Counted from the first letter of the stretch, positions 1-11,830 are shown. The stretch is 64,000 bases of DNA from Phytophthora quininea (GCA_011947345.1 JAAVTG010001027.1:34785-98784), one strand, 5' to 3'. Numbers and translations: made by a program. Notes: generated by a model not told the origin, from the sequence alone.

Positions 1-51
1 TAAAGCTTTATGCACTAGACCCGAAGCAATATTCCATAACATCCGCAGCAT
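1..51 (-). CDS. Thioesterase-like protein, N-terminal end only (cut by window edge)
   Basis: The first codons of the thioesterase-like gene that is complete at 35027-35761 are repeated here on the minus strand. The start codon is at 51-49 and the reading frame runs off the window start after 17 codons. It lies 125 bp downstream of the Lon stop codon and in the same direction, as in the other arm. Whether this copy is intact cannot be seen. Confidence 0.7.
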   Translation of the reverse strand, partial: MLRMLWNIASGLVHKAL

Positions 52-175
52 GGTCTCGAGTGTCCCTTCACGAACTGAATTAATCCAAAGCGTCCTGCGA
101 GATCCCAACCAAGGAACGTGTATTTCCCTCTACTAATTCCCACATTTTACATGCGATGGACTGGTGCATTACCGT

Positions 176-2844
176 CTACGCCTGCTCGAAGGCCACCTTG
201 TACACGTCGTCATAGTAGTCGGCGAAGTGCACATCCAGATCTTCGCGCAGGTATTCCTCTAGCTCGTCAAAGTCACGCTTGTTACCAAGCGGTAAGATGA
301 GGGTCTTCACACCCGACCGCTTAGCTGCAATCGTCTTCTCCTTGATGCCGCCAACAGGAAGGACCTTGCCCACAAGCGACAACTCCCCTGTCATGGCGAG
401 GTCGGGCTTTACGGTTCTGTAACAAGACGCAAATTGTTAGAAATATAAACAGATTCCAGGCCAAGATATCCCATAACGTACTCATCCAGAGCCAGCGACA
501 GCAGAGCCGTCACCATCGTGCAGCCAGCTGATGGGCCGTCTTTTGGTGTGGCTCCTTCAGGCACATGCAAGTGCACCTCGTTCTCCTCGAAAAACTTGCT
601 GTCTGGGTCGATTTGATGCAACTTGCTACGAGCGTAAGTGTGTGCAATCTTAGTGCTCTCCTCCATGACAGAGCCCATCTGACCCGTGGTGATCAACCCC
701 GAGCGGTCTGCCTTGGTCTCCACCTTGGTCGTTTCGATGTACAACGACGCACCGCCCATCGCCGTCCAAGCAAGTCCCATCACAACGCCTGGGAATTGCT
801 TGTCGAACATGCGGTCACTAGAAAGACAGCAGCAATTAGTTGACGATAGCAATGCAGATAGTATGAGATAAATCACGTACGAGGTGAAGATCGGCTTGCC
901 AACATATTTCGACAGCTTGTCCGGCGTGATCAGGAAGCGGTCTTCATCAGAGGATACCTCCTTGGCATCGGTAGTTTCGCCAGCTTCTTGTGACTCGCCT
1001 GCCTTGGCACGCTCAATGTCTTCGACAACCTCCAGCGCAACCTTACGGAACACCTTCTCCACGTGTTTTTCCAAGTTTCGGACGCCGCTTTCACGGCAAT
1101 ACTAGCAGCGGACCAGGGATTGTGTCGGTCACGTTAGCTGTACAAATGAAGAGAACGCGCGAGAGGTCTACGGGCACATCCATATAGTGATCGACAAACC
1201 CATTGTTCTGTGAGGGGTCCAGAAGCTCAAGGAGCGCTGAAGCCGGGTCTCCTTGGTATCCACGCCCCAGCTTGTCGATCTCATCGATGAGAATGAGTGG
1301 GTTTGAGCTCTGCGTGGACTTCAGGCACTGAATAATCTTACCTGGCATGGCACCGACGTATGTGCGACGATGGCCCTTAATCTCTGCAACGTCGCTCAAA
1401 CCGCCCACCGAGAAGCGGTAGAACTCGCGGTTCAATGACCGGGCGATCGACTTGCCGATACTCGTCTTACCAACTCCAGGCGGACCCACGAAGCACAAGA
1501 TCTTGCCCTGAACGTCTCCCTTCAGTTTGGACACGGCGATAAACTCTAAGATACGCTCCTTAATGTCCTTCAGTCCGTAGTGGTCCTCGTCCAGAATCTG
1601 CTTCGCCTTGGCCAGATCAAAGTTCTCCTCGGTCGATTTGCCCCATGGAAGCTGCGTCAGCCAGTCCAGATAGTTACGCGTGACGTTAAACTCGGACGAG
1701 TTCTTCTCCAGCATCGACATCTTGTTGAGTTCGTCCTCCACCACTTCGTTCACACTGTCTGGGATACTTCCAGCCGCAAACTCGGCCAGTCGTTCTCTGT
1801 ACTTGGTGATCATGGCGTCCTTGTCGTCCTTCTCCATGCCGAGCTCCTTCTTGATGGCCTTGAGCTGCTCCATCAGCAGATAGTTCCGCTGGTTCTTGGA
1901 GACTTTCTCCTCCACTTGTTCTTTGATTGTCTGCTGCACTTTGCTCAGCTCCAACTCTTTGGTGATCAGCTCCAGCGCCTTCTTCAATCTGGCTTCGCAC
2001 GACATTTCCTCCATCACTTGTTGCAGTTCTTCTCCATCTGCAGACGTCACAGAAGCCGCAAAATCCGCCAACTTGTAAGGATTATGGATGTCAATTCTTT
2101 GAGAGAAATACTGCATGTGGTCCTTGAAGAGAGGGTTCATCTTGACGATCTCCCTCAAGGTCGCGACGATCTCGTTGGAGTACGCTCGGATCAATTTGCT
2201 TTTGGGATCAAATTTAGGATTGTCCAGATTGCTGATGTTGACTCGCAGCGGAGGTCCGTCATCTCGAACGTCGTCGATAGCGATACGGCGCTGCGACACC
2301 ATCAGAACTTGTACGGAGTTAGCGTCGAACGGCAGCATGTTGTCGATGCGCGCGAAGCTGCCGACATGATGGATCTCGCTCAGATTCTTGACCAGATCTT
2401 CTTGGTTCCCAGACTTGAGAGGGTCGCCACTAGACTTTTCAGAAATACACCGACGTATTTCTGGCCAGCCTCTTTGAGCGCCAAAAGTGCTCGCGTTACT
2501 TCAGGATTCGTAATCGTCATGGGCAGCACCACGCCCGGAAAGAACGGACGGCGGTGCGCCGGCATGGCCAACACGTGCGGATAGGTGGGGGCGTTGTCTC
2601 CTTCCCCGACGGTGGCCAGCTCGCTGTCGATCACCACTTCCACGCTGGGGTCCTCGTCCTTCTTGTCTGGTGATTCGCCATCGCCTCCGCTCTCGGTCGA
2701 GTAATACGCGCCAAACACGTGCGGATTGCGTGAGGCGAAGCGATGCGGGGTCAATACGGGCTGCTGGAAGCGCTTGTTCCCACCGGAGAAGCCGCGCAGC
2801 CCCGACCGCGCCAGAGCGAAGCGTCGAAGTGCCGCCGCCGCCAT
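176..2844 (-). pseudogene. Mitochondrial Lon protease, left copy, broken by a 170 bp deletion
   Basis: This is an ATP-dependent Lon/PIM1-type AAA+ serine protease, which degrades damaged proteins in the mitochondrial matrix. The protein begins with a basic, Arg-rich presequence (MAAAALRRFALARSG) typical of mitochondrial targeting. The Lon substrate-binding domain, Walker [10 protein letters not shown] and Walker [12 protein letters not shown] follow. The protease domain has the Ser in KDGPSAG and the Lys in GGIKEK. Two short introns interrupt the 3' third. Compared with the right copy, 170 bp are missing at about 1103, between the AAA+ module and its lid, and this shifts the frame. A frame change near 2390 and a missing base just after the last intron (about 411) are present in both copies. 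I chose the ATG at 2844 because it begins the presequence. The copy is probably non-functional as read. Confidence 0.9.
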
Positions 2845-2864
2845 GAAAGTCAAAGTGAGCCTAT
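2842..2864 (-). promoter_or_regulatory. Possible oomycete initiator (Inr-like) element at Lon start
   Basis: Just upstream of the Lon start codon, read on the minus strand, is GGCTCACTTTGACTTTC. Its TCACTTT fits the YCAYTYY initiator described for oomycete core promoters. The same sequence precedes the right copy at 32051-32065. The distance to the ATG would make a very short leader, so this is a weak call. Confidence 0.3.
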
Positions 2865-2988
2865 TTTTTGGTGGGTGGGATTTGGATTGCGTAATTCTGG
2901 AAATATATGGAGTTGAGTATGCCCATAATCTGGAACGATCGAAAGTCAGTCATTCGAAAGAGTGAGTTCAACTTTTTATCTTAGAGTT

Positions 2989-4882
2989 TTAGTTGAGCTC
3001 GTCTAGATGCTGCAGCGCGTGTTTGAGCTGCTTGAGCTGCGTGAAGTAGTGGTCTTTCTCCGTAACGAGTTGTTGGTTCTGAGCTCGAAGCACTTTCACT
3101 TCACGAACCAGGATTTTACGTTGTGACTGCGAGAAATAAAGGATTAGACATATAAATATGCATACCGACGACGAGAGATTTCGTACCCGAACTTGCGCCT
3201 CCAGCTCCTTCTTCTCTTCTGTAAGGAGTTGGACCATGTTCTCGATAATCTGTATTAAAAGAAAAAGTATATGTATAAAATGTTGCTGTTAGGACCACGC
3301 ACAATAATAATAATAAATGGAATCTACAACGCACCGTCGTTTTTGAGGCGTACTCTTCGCGATGGTGCTCGATCTCCATCCGAAGCCCGTTATTTTGCTT
3401 CGCATACTCTTGCAGCGCCGCTTCGTATTCCTGCGTCTTTGCATCCAGGAAGCCAATGATCTCGCGGTCCAATGCGGCCTGCTCGTCTTTCTTGGTCGTA
3501 GTGGTCATGCTGTTGGCGAGTGTATCTTCAAGATCTTTCAGCTTTTCCATGAGGAAATCACGCACGTTCTCAGCACTGAAGAGGCGAGCGGCTACATCTT
3601 CTTTCTCAGCCTGCACTTGAGCTAGATGGTTCTAGAAACATTAATGTACCAGCTTTTAGTAAAAACGACAAATAAGAAAACAAAGTATCTCACCTCCAGT
3701 GACTTGATCCGGGTCGACATGTCATGGAAAAGTTTAATCTGATCAGGTTTCAACGACTTTACGACTGCATCCACCTTAGAGAGCTGCCAAAATGTAAGAA
3801 CGTCACCAACCACAACTCAATACCACAAAGGAAAGACAATCTACATCACCTTGTCTTTTCCGATGATCCCATGAAGCTCAAACCGCGGTTCTTGCTCTGC
3901 TTTCGCGGACGGGGAGATACAGGTTGCTGTTTCGCTGGTTGCTTGGCCAAACTAGTTGGAGTTGTCACACCAAACATCACGTTGACACGTCTGACCAGCG
4001 CTCGGTCGGTCACGCTGATTGCAACCATGCTGTCTTGGTCAAGATACGAAAAAGTTTCAGCATTATCTTGTCCGGCAGCTGTGAAAATGCATTCTTCCCC
4101 TCAACCGGCGTAATCTGCGGATCTCTTGTAGATTTGTCTTGTGGGTTTCTTCGTCTCGTTTCCGATGCAGATCGAACTGGGGCTGTGGTGCTCTTCAAAA
4201 GCTGTTGGATGTCGTTTGCCCGCCGAAGCTCCCGAATTTCTCGTTGCGCGCTGGCCAACTCCTTCGATAGTTGTCCCGTCAATTTCAACTGCTCTTTTGC
4301 CTGCTCGAGCTCCTTTTCCATCCTGAAAAAACATTGAAAAATAGCATGTTAGTATCACTTTTTCATTGCCAGCAAGAAGTCCTCTCCTACACTTCTTTCT
4401 TGGCCAGCTCCGTTATCACTACCGATAAATGTTCGTTTAATTTCGTCATAATGGTTCTTCCGTCTTCCTCCACTTTTACAACGTATCCATAAGCCTCATA
4501 CATAATTTTCAGTCATAATTTTACAGTAAATTGACAACAACAAGGGTATCACATGCCACACCTGCTGTCTCTCCTGGATCAGCTCGCTCTCTCGTTCCTG
4601 GTACTCCGACAACGAACTCTCCGCCGCATTTAATTTTCTCTTAAGTAACACAAGCTCGCGCTCGTGCTCGCAGCTCTCCACGTCGTACACCATCTCGTCC
4701 AGGACGCTCTGCACCTGGATGACACGTGTATCCAAAACTTCATCACCCCAAATGTTGGCTCCTTCTTTGTTGCTTCTACGCACCTCTGTGAGTACATGGC
4801 GGTTGTATGCAGCATGGGCCTCCTCCTGGTCGATAACACGCCGCACCAGGCTGCTCGTGCGCTGTAGCATGGTCACGAACGA
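2989..4882 (-). CDS. Coiled-coil protein of unknown function, left copy, 5' end cut by Crypton
   Basis: This is a multi-exon gene with short introns. The first visible exon ends at 4562 with CAG|GTGTGG. Later exons encode long heptad-type helices rich in Glu, Lys, Leu and Gln, for example MEKELEQAKEQLKLTG and, at the C terminus, KQLKHALQHLDELN. One intron carries a perfect TACTAAC branch site. I do not recognise the family; a cytoskeletal or ciliary coiled-coil protein would fit but is not shown. The Crypton is inserted about 9 bp upstream of the first visible exon, next to what looks like a 3' splice site, so any earlier exons have been cut away. A GGGG run near 4097 is GGG in the other arm, which changes the frame locally, so one copy is damaged there. 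Confidence 0.6.
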
Positions 4883-5109
4883 GCTCTCCTGATTCAACTA
4901 CTTTAGTAAGACAAAACTTGAGTTTTGTGAGATGGCGTAAGACAGATGTCCTATTATTTCTCAACAAAACTATTGACAAAAAGCAAAACACCTTAGTTTT
5001 AGTATGCCAGGAAATAAATGCGTTGAGGGGAGAATCAGTAGCCAGGTTGTCTTACGCCCCTAAATCCTATCCTATTGGCTCAAATTCCGCCAAGCACGTT
5101 GAAGCGAAC

Positions 5110-6575
5110 ATGGGGACCGTCAGTCGTGGCCTGGACTCGCACGCACCTCCCGCATTACGACCTCGGGCCCACGCCCCTACACCTGTACCTGGAGCACTCA
5201 GTAGTGCTGACGTTCGCGGTGCTTGCACAGCACCATCAACGAAGAAGGCCTACAAGAGCTACATTAATGGAATGTCCAAATGGATTAAGGAGAAGCTACC
5301 GTCCCCTGAAAGCTACTTCGGCACCGACGGTGAGATTAATGTGGCGATGTTTGAACCATCTCACTTTGAGAGGTTTCTGCTGGATAAGATGAACTCAAAG
5401 TCGCTTAAGGTATCTACCTTGGGAGGCTACCGAAGTGCTGCCAAAGATATCTATCGGCGGAAAAGATTCCACTCCCCCGAGTACGAAGATGACCTAAAAA
5501 CATTTTTTCGCGGGCTGAAGCGGATTGAAGCGGATAGCGATCAAAATGGCACTGGACGCACGACAGGGAAATGTCCTCTGTCCTTCTCTCTCTACAAAAT
5601 TCTCTGCAAGAAAACGATGTGCATGCTTGATAGTGGATTTGCTCATTTGTACTTGGTGCTGCAGTGGAACTTAATGTGCAGGTCCAAGTCGATTGAAACC
5701 GTGCATGTGGCGCACCTGAACTGTGTTGACGATAGTATTGGATGTGTTCTCCACAAGACTAAAACTAACCAAGAGGGCAGTGGTCCAAAAGACCCCGACA
5801 CATTTACAGCAACCCGGTGAACCCAAGCTCATGTTGTATTTTGGCTTTTGGTATTTATTTTGCATCGAATCCAACGCTAGGTGCTGGTAAGCTTTTCCCG
5901 GGTTCGAACGAGAAAAGTAGATTTTCGAAGAAGCTGGCAGTGTTATTACAGGAGGAGACCAGTGGCAAGGCGTATGGCACACATTCTATACGTAAAGGGG
6001 TGGCTACGTTTGCTTCAAGTGGAAGTACGGGTGGCCCGTCAATGGCAAGTGTGTGTCTGCGCTGCGGGTGGTCTTTGGGTGGAGTTCAGGATCGCTACAT
6101 TCGCTACGAAGCCGCGGGTGACCAGTTCCTGGGCCGTGTAGTAGCAGGACTTCCACTCAACTCACCCGATTTTGCAGTGCTACCGCCACACTTTCCAGGA
6201 GTAAATGACAGTGTTATTGGCGAAGCTCTACAGATGATGTTTCCGTCGATGAGTAAGGACACAAAAATGCGCCCGATTTTAGCTCTCTGTCTGGCATCAC
6301 TGGTCGAGCATGCCAGATTCCTGAGGCAAACCATACCAGCCAACCACCCATTGTTGTCCTCTGCCAAATTTCGAGATGACATTTTGATGGATTCACTACA
6401 ACGCAAATTGGCGAGTCATCATACCTCCACCTTGGTCCCAACAGGAATTCCGCCATACATTCATCTATATCAGCAGCAACAGGAGACTCAAAAAGCGGTA
6501 GAACGCATGCCAGATGTATTGTTGAGCGGGATCTCTAAGCTTTTGGACGAAAAGGGGTTGGAACCGGAGCAATGA
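5110..6575 (+). pseudogene. Crypton tyrosine recombinase, frame-broken near 5785
   Basis: This is a tyrosine recombinase that would cut and rejoin DNA for Crypton movement. The N-terminal part contains a core-binding helical domain (CTAPSTKKAYKSYING and onwards). The catalytic residues are visible: Arg in LMCRSKSIE, the His-x-x-Arg box THSIRKG, and the nucleophilic Tyr in RYIRYEA. The frame changes by one base between about 5780 and 5817, so the first Arg and the H-x-x-R/Tyr part lie in different frames. I place the start at the ATG at 5110 because the upstream open frame lies in the terminal repeat region. Length and order match Crypton recombinases; only the single shift stops it being intact. 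Confidence 0.85.
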
Positions 6576-7150
6576 GAAAAGAGGAGCTCCAGTCTACCAT
6601 ACGCGAGCTTCTAGCCGAAGCTGGGCTGTATCAGAGAGCCAGGGTCCAGACAGAGGATAATCCCCAAGCAAATCATGGCACCATCATTTATTGGAGTCAA
6701 GATGGTAAGTTTCATCGGCTACCAGAAGATTTTGAGTTCCCTGACGTTGATGCTCTTGGCGTCTGGCACCTGTGGTGGTTCGGAAACGCATCTATGGGTT
6801 ATCCTCCGTTTAAAGGTTTGCAGCCGTCTGACTTCGCCACAAAAGTCAAGCGTAAACGGTATTCAGAATGGACTGTCTTGGTGAAAAATTTGCGAGACGC
6901 AGTAAAGACCGCTACTGGACGAGATCTCAAGCCACCTCGGAGTCAGCACGAAGCCGACCTTCTTTTCGATATAGCGATCAAAAACGTGCCCATGAAGAAA
7001 GCATCAACTGGAAAGACACCTAGTAGGCCTGATAGAGCAGCAACAACACTTAGACGAATTCGAGAAGCTCTGCACGAAGCAAACCCCGAAGCTCGAACCG
7101 TGCCGTTCCGTCGTCGAAAGCGCAGGGCAACTAATCAACTTAACGACTAA
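6572..7150 (+). CDS. Crypton second reading frame, Trp-rich C-terminal domain protein
   Basis: The ATG overlaps the recombinase stop codon in an ATGA arrangement, so the 192-residue frame follows directly. It has a Trp-rich core (ALGVWHLWWFGNASMGYPP) and a very basic C terminus (RRRKRRA). Many Crypton recombinases of fungi and oomycetes have a C-terminal GCR1-like DNA-binding domain with spaced Trp and a G..PP motif. This frame probably represents that domain, detached by a single base change or expressed as an overlapping frame. The domain assignment is inference from the pattern. Confidence 0.6.
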   Translation: MRKEELQSTIRELLAEAGLYQRARVQTEDNPQANHGTIIYWSQDGKFHRLPEDFEFPDVDALGVWHLWWFGNASMGYPPFKGLQPSDFATKVKRKRYSEWTVLVKNLRDAVKTATGRDLKPPRSQHEADLLFDIAIKNVPMKKASTGKTPSRPDRAATTLRRIREALHEANPEARTVPFRRRKRRATNQLND

Positions 7151-7328
7151 TCGACTCCTTTTGTCCAATCCAATCAATTCAATTTCGCGTAACCGCGTCG
7201 TCTTACGAATGCTCGACACAAGTGATTGATATACTCGCGGTTTGATGGAATAAGGTCAAAATATGTGTTCTACACTAAATAGTCGAATTTGAAAGGGTAC
7301 ATATTGCAGTTATATTCATATTTGCTTC

Positions 7329-7744
7329 TTATGCCGGGAAGCCGTGCTTCGCGATGTAGTCCACATACCCGTCGAAGGCGGACATACCTTCGCGGGATCT
7401 GAGGAAGTGGAAATCCATGCGGACCATTTCTGGGGTCAACTTCTCAGCGCGCCACCCGGCGTAGACAGTATTGCGGTAAGTGTCGTCTGTGGCCATTGCC
7501 CGGAAGATTTTTCTCTGCTTGGTGAGGTTGCGCAGGTTGGCAATGGCTCTCTCCTCGTCGTCGTCTTCAGTTGCATCTATCATGTTGAGTCTTCGAGAAA
7601 CTTCTTGCCTTCGTCCTGGTCTTGAGTTAACGAGCGCACTGCGTCGGGTGATTCCGCCTTCGAGGTCGCGGTCTGGTCGGAGGCGCTTCCACTCGCAGCA
7701 AAGGTGGCAATAACAGCGAGCAGCAGACAAAGCGAGACGCGCAT
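7329..7744 (-). pseudogene. RXLR-dEER-type secreted effector, left copy, broken at the RXLR-like motif
   Basis: It begins with a signal peptide (MRVSLCLLLAVIATFAASG), and about 50 residues in comes a KKFL-type RXLR-like motif. A DDDEER acidic motif and a C-terminal helical region follow, with spaced Trp and Tyr (VYAGWRAEKLTP) that may be a WY-type fold. Such proteins are secreted and act inside plant cells. Here a base is missing exactly at the RXLR-like motif, so signal peptide and C-terminal domain lie in different frames. The right-arm copy has that motif in frame but is broken further on. The start is the ATG preceding the signal peptide. Confidence 0.8.
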
Positions 7745-8052
7745 ATTGGAGAAGCGATGGAAAATGAGGATCAGAAATGCCATGGTACGTACCGTACCGT
7801 AGTCGGTGCGAGGAAAACAGGTGCTGCAGAGCCTAACATACCGGGATTTGTCAATTTTGATCATAAGTTTGCAACCAGTCAGAAACGATCCAAGTGACAC
7901 AGCCGGTTGAGTGCAGCTCGCAGATTATTAGCGAGAAAACATGCTTTTTAACTCCACCACACTTACCGTATTATCTTTGTGCAAAATGCACCATTTCTAC
8001 AACAAAAAGGCAATAACACATTTGTTGCCCAATCCAATACTGAAATCAAATA

Positions 8053-9415
8053 TTAGATAAACTCATTCATGTCATGCATAAAACTAGAGGGTGACAAGTA
8101 TTCTGAAACGGAGTTGTGGATGGTTTTGTCGTGGGCGTAAACGCGGGAGATTGCCTTCAGTGAAGGTCCTTCAAGGTCTCTGCTGAACGTTGTCGGCTTG
8201 TTGTGCCATCGACGCTGGAAATGGGATTTTGATCCATCGGACCGTGGTATTTTGTGGAATACGACCGGAGTCGTAGCTGTATGAGGTTTTCGTGCAGGAG
8301 CTGGGTCTGCTAGGGAACGATTCATTTTCGCTGAGGTAACTGCGGTGCTTCGTCTGACTGAGGAGGAAGGCCGTCGAGATGGAGACGCAGTTGTTCCGGA
8401 CGACTTTTCACGAGCGCTAGCTGTCGAGTCGCCTCCATTTCACGTCTCTGAGACTCCTGTGTTGCCTTCTTGAGCGTATCCTTCTCGGCAGTTAACGCAT
8501 TAATCTGTACAGGCCAAACATCGCAATAACAGTAGTATGAAATGTCAATACAAACAAAACAAATTCTGACCTTGGCTTCCAGACGCAGTTGAATTTTTCG
8601 GCGCTTTCAATCTTCGCACGGAGTTGTCGATTCTCCGCTTCAGCAGTCGTGAGCTCTGCTTTGGTGGTATCCAGTTCCCGTTCGACTCGATGAGCAATTT
8701 CCTGTTGTTCACCCATGCGAGTGCGCATCATCGCCTCTCCGCTTCGCGCAGCTTCTAACAGCGCAGAGTTGCGTTTTGCAGATTCCAGCGAGCGCGCCAG
8801 AGTCTCCACCTCAGCTCGCATTTCATGGTTTTTCCGATTCACCTGTAGACCAAGCATAGTCAATAAAAATAACCAATAAATAAAGTGGCTATCAACTGAG
8901 TTGATTCAACACACCCGCTTTCTGTCCTTGACCAAATTGATCACGAGTCGATGCACCAAACTCGTCGGCATCCATGCGATCAGCGCCGCTAAAGGATAAA
9001 AATAATATCACAAATAAATGATAGCATGCATATATTTTAACAACGAACCTTCCGCTTCTGGAAACGCCACGATCTTCTCCAGACAAATCGACTCGAAGTG
9101 CTTAGTCACAAACCGAAGACACCTGCAAGTAGCACATCAATAGTGTTAGATGTACTAAGCTACAATACATGATTTTTCATTCTTACAAGTCGACTAGAGA
9201 TCGGATCTCCTTTTGGGTTTTGGAGGCTTCTTCTCCGCTTTAGTAAGCTCATCTTCTGGGTACAGAGCTCGGCATCTCATTATGTGGATAGCCAGCGACG
9301 CACTGCCGAACCCCTCGTGGCAATGCGGACAAACCATCACATTCCGCAAGCGAACGTGGTCCGACAGGGCCCCCGATACCTGCAGCGCCGCCACCGCTTG
9401 AACATCTTCATCCAT
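8053..9415 (-). CDS. C2HC zinc-finger and coiled-coil protein, unknown function
   Basis: The first exon (9415-9194) carries CPHCHEGFGSASLAIHIMRC, a C2HC-type zinc finger, followed by a Lys/Pro-rich stretch. Further exons on the same strand (about 9120-9050, 8845-8590, 8500-8330) encode a coiled coil (for example EVETLARSLESAKRNSALLE), and a basic last part ends at 8053. Introns are short and AT-rich. I do not recognise the family, and the exon borders are approximate. It lies in the unique spacer of the palindrome, so it is single copy here. Confidence 0.55.
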
Positions 9416-9498
9416 AATTATAGGATTTTGTTTTCTGATTTTAGACTGATTATAAAAAAATATGTTGAAGTTGTTTTTAGGCGGTAGAATTTAATAGA

Positions 9499-10985
9499 TC
9501 ATGCAGCTCTCGTATGTGGATAGTTTTCCTCGACCCACGCCTGTCCTTCTCGATCTTGGTCGTTAAAATCGAACGGATTGAATTTCATTCGTCTGCAGTG
9601 TGTCGTGTCCAGTGGGTGTTCGTGAAGAAAAACATCATCTCAAAACTCCCATAGATGACCGCCTCGACCATGGCGGATGTGAGGCAGAATCCTGAGCTGT
9701 TGGACATCAACCATCGAACTACTTGCAGTTGCTCACTTGCAGCTGTTGAGTTCATCGCTTCCTTCGGTGAGCACTCTGGACGATTCGCAAGCAGCCACTC
9801 CACCATCTTCAAATCTCCCTTCCGAGCTGCCTCTCCAACGGAATGCTGTGTACACCCCTCAATACGGTTTTCATGGAGCCACTGGACAATATCAAGTCGA
9901 CCAACTGACGCAGCTGCATCCATTGCGGCGGTTGTACAGGCTCCGGTCGTGTTCTGATGTAGCCATTGCAATATCTCGAAGTAGCTACTTTCCGCAGCAG
10001 CATCCATGGCTTTCTCCGTGCAGCCTTCCGACCGGTTGGTCTGCAAAAACTTCCGAATTTCAAAGCGATTGCGCTGGTCGTCGCAAGACTCACGTGGTGG
10101 TTTACAAGGTCCAGATCTGATACGATCTCCAGAAACCGCGTTTCCATGGCGTTGGTAGTGCACCCTTCCGTGCGATTCGAGTGCAGCCACTTGACGACCT
10201 CCAAATGTCCTCGAGCAGCAGCACGATCCATTGCTGCTGTCGTACACCCTCGGTTCGATTGTTGTGGAGCCATTGAACTACATTCAAATGACCGTATTTG
10301 GCAGCAGCATCCATAGCCGAGGTCATACACCGTAGTATTTGTTGCTGTTTCGACGAATTTTTGCTATCGTTTAACTTCCGCTTCGTCACCATCGAGCGCT
10401 CCATGCGATGTAAAAATTGCAGAACTTCGAGATGTCCTTGAGCTGCAGCCACATCCATTGACGACGTTGGATTCAACCGCTGTCCCCGAATTGTCCGGCG
10501 AGGAGGGTCAACATACAGACTGACACTCGGGTCTCGTCCGAAATGCTCATGCAGCCAGTGAACCACATCGAGCTTGCCGTATTTGGCTGCGGTAAACACG
10601 ACGTTATTAGGGATATCGTTGGCATCAAGGTCTGTTACGTGCGTGGTCAGCCATTCTGCTCCAGAAAAGGTATGACCCAGTCGACTACTAGTCTCCAAAG
10701 CAGCAACGAAAGCTTTCCACGGTAGGGATTTGTTGTCATTGCCATCTAAGTAGGTGGACGGCGAATTGAGGTTGCCAAAAATCTTCGCATCTTTGAGTAC
10801 TCGGACGGCAATCACGGCAGCTTTCTCGGGTCGGTATTCCAGCATATATCGTGCGATCTCTTTACGTAATGGCCACAGTTCTAGTGTGCAATCGGGTACT
10901 TTTAATCCAACTGAATAACGATTGCGCGTGTACTTGACGATGCAAAATGGAAAGTCATCATGTTAGTTAAGACTTCCTGCTACTC
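9499..10985 (-). pseudogene. Ankyrin-repeat protein, frame-broken
   Basis: At least eight ankyrin-type repeats follow the pattern G-L-x-I/V-V-x-W-L-H-x-N-R-x-E-G-C-T-x-x-A-M-x-x-A. An N-terminal segment shares no obvious domain. The reading frame shifts at about 10230 and 10100 and again near the C terminus (about 9620), where the likely natural end is the stop at 9499. Such ankyrin families are large in Phytophthora. No F-box or kinase domain is visible. The function would be protein-protein interaction; a partner cannot be named. Confidence 0.75.
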
Positions 10986-11519
10986 GCTAGCCTATGATTT
11001 ATTCTAGAACACTCGAAGCCTCACCACACAAATCCTCTGCTGTGCGAGTTGCTGCTGCAGATTGTAGCAAATCGTCTTCTAGAACTTCGACATGTCCAAC
11101 CCAGGATCCAGTGCAAGAGTGCAGTTGTGGAGAGTAATTTAATGTTGCATGCGAAACTCATTGCTCCTATCGTTGAATGGTAGTGACGCGTAAGAGATAA
11201 AATATGGCGGCTGTGTTCTTCCAAAATGGCCAAAATGGACTATCAATTTCCTCAACCAAGTATATATACTTTTCTGCTTGAAAGCAAACCAACATAGTTC
11301 CGTCGGCCATATCCATTTGTGCAAGCATCTGAATAATACGTCTTGCTTCATGAGCTTTTCTCCTCCATTCAGACAACCAGTTTGTCGGTTATTTACCTTA
11401 GCACCTATCGGTGACTGACAGGTATCACCTTCTCTCCATCAACCAGATAAGGTACAAGCTTGTAGTCCCAACACAATTTAGGGTAATCCCGGTATTCAAA
11501 GGCTTTCTTGATCACTTCT
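10986..11519. other. Stretch without recognisable gene
   Basis: Only short reading frames occur here. The longest, on the minus strand at 11376-11167, has no known motif. It may be the decayed 5' part of the ankyrin gene. I see no transposon ends or repeats. Confidence 0.4.
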
Positions 11520-11830
11520 AGTTACAGTTGAGTGAACTGTGTGCATGAAGAAACATCGCAACCTTGAAGTCGGCGCGTCTTTCAGAACTTTTCTGGTGGG
11601 GGATTTGGTGCAGTTTTCGACGATGCACCCAATCACCAGTAAATATGCATGGTGCTTTGATCACAGAAACGCGATTACCCAAGTGGAGTGTTCGCTGGAC
11701 AATGTCGAATCGACCAGTAGCCGTAGCTTCCTTCATCGCTGTAGCAGTGGCCCCGGAACTACTATTTTCGTGCAGCCACGTTACATGTGCAATCTGCTGT
11801 CTTCTGTAAGAGCCACTAGCACCTCCATCG
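11520..11830 (-). pseudogene. Ankyrin-repeat fragment
   Basis: One to two repeats are readable (VTWLHENSSSGATATAMKEA followed by TGRFDIVQRT). They match the repeat pattern of the neighbouring ankyrin gene at 9499-10985 but are separated from it by about 600 bp of non-coding sequence. It is a relic, either a tandem duplicate or the far 5' end of the same decayed gene. Confidence 0.6.

Larger units (their letters stand above)
4891..7223 (+). mobile_element. Crypton (tyrosine-recombinase DNA transposon)
   Basis: The 2333 bp insertion is present only in the left palindrome arm. The right arm at about 22411 shows the uninterrupted sequence. A 4 bp GATT occurs at both boundaries (4891-4894 and 7224-7227) but only once in the empty site. 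That fits the recombination through short direct repeats known for Cryptons, with no DDE-type terminal inverted repeats. The motif GTAAGAC is repeated near the ends (4906-4912, 4937-4943, inverted at 5049-5055 and 7200-7206) and may be where the recombinase binds. The element carries a recombinase gene and a second overlapping reading frame. Confidence 0.9.
1..7835 (-). repeat. Left arm of a large inverted duplication
   Basis: The left arm is the reverse complement of the segment at about 21763-35090 on the other side of a 14 kb unique spacer. Wherever I compared the arms (thioesterase start, Lon, coiled-coil gene, effector) they are almost identical apart from small indels. Larger differences are a 170 bp deletion in Lon in this arm, about 60 bp absent upstream of the effector, and the Crypton insertion at 4891-7223. 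Similarity ends near 7835. At position 1 the arm is still matching, so it continues outside the window. An alternative reading is a chimeric join of two haplotypes. Confidence 0.9.

Noticed and set aside
1580..2584. A 334-residue plus-strand frame opposite Lon
   Set aside because: It lies exactly opposite the conserved Lon AAA+ and substrate-binding region, has no motifs, and is matched by equivalent frames in the other arm. It is a shadow of Lon.
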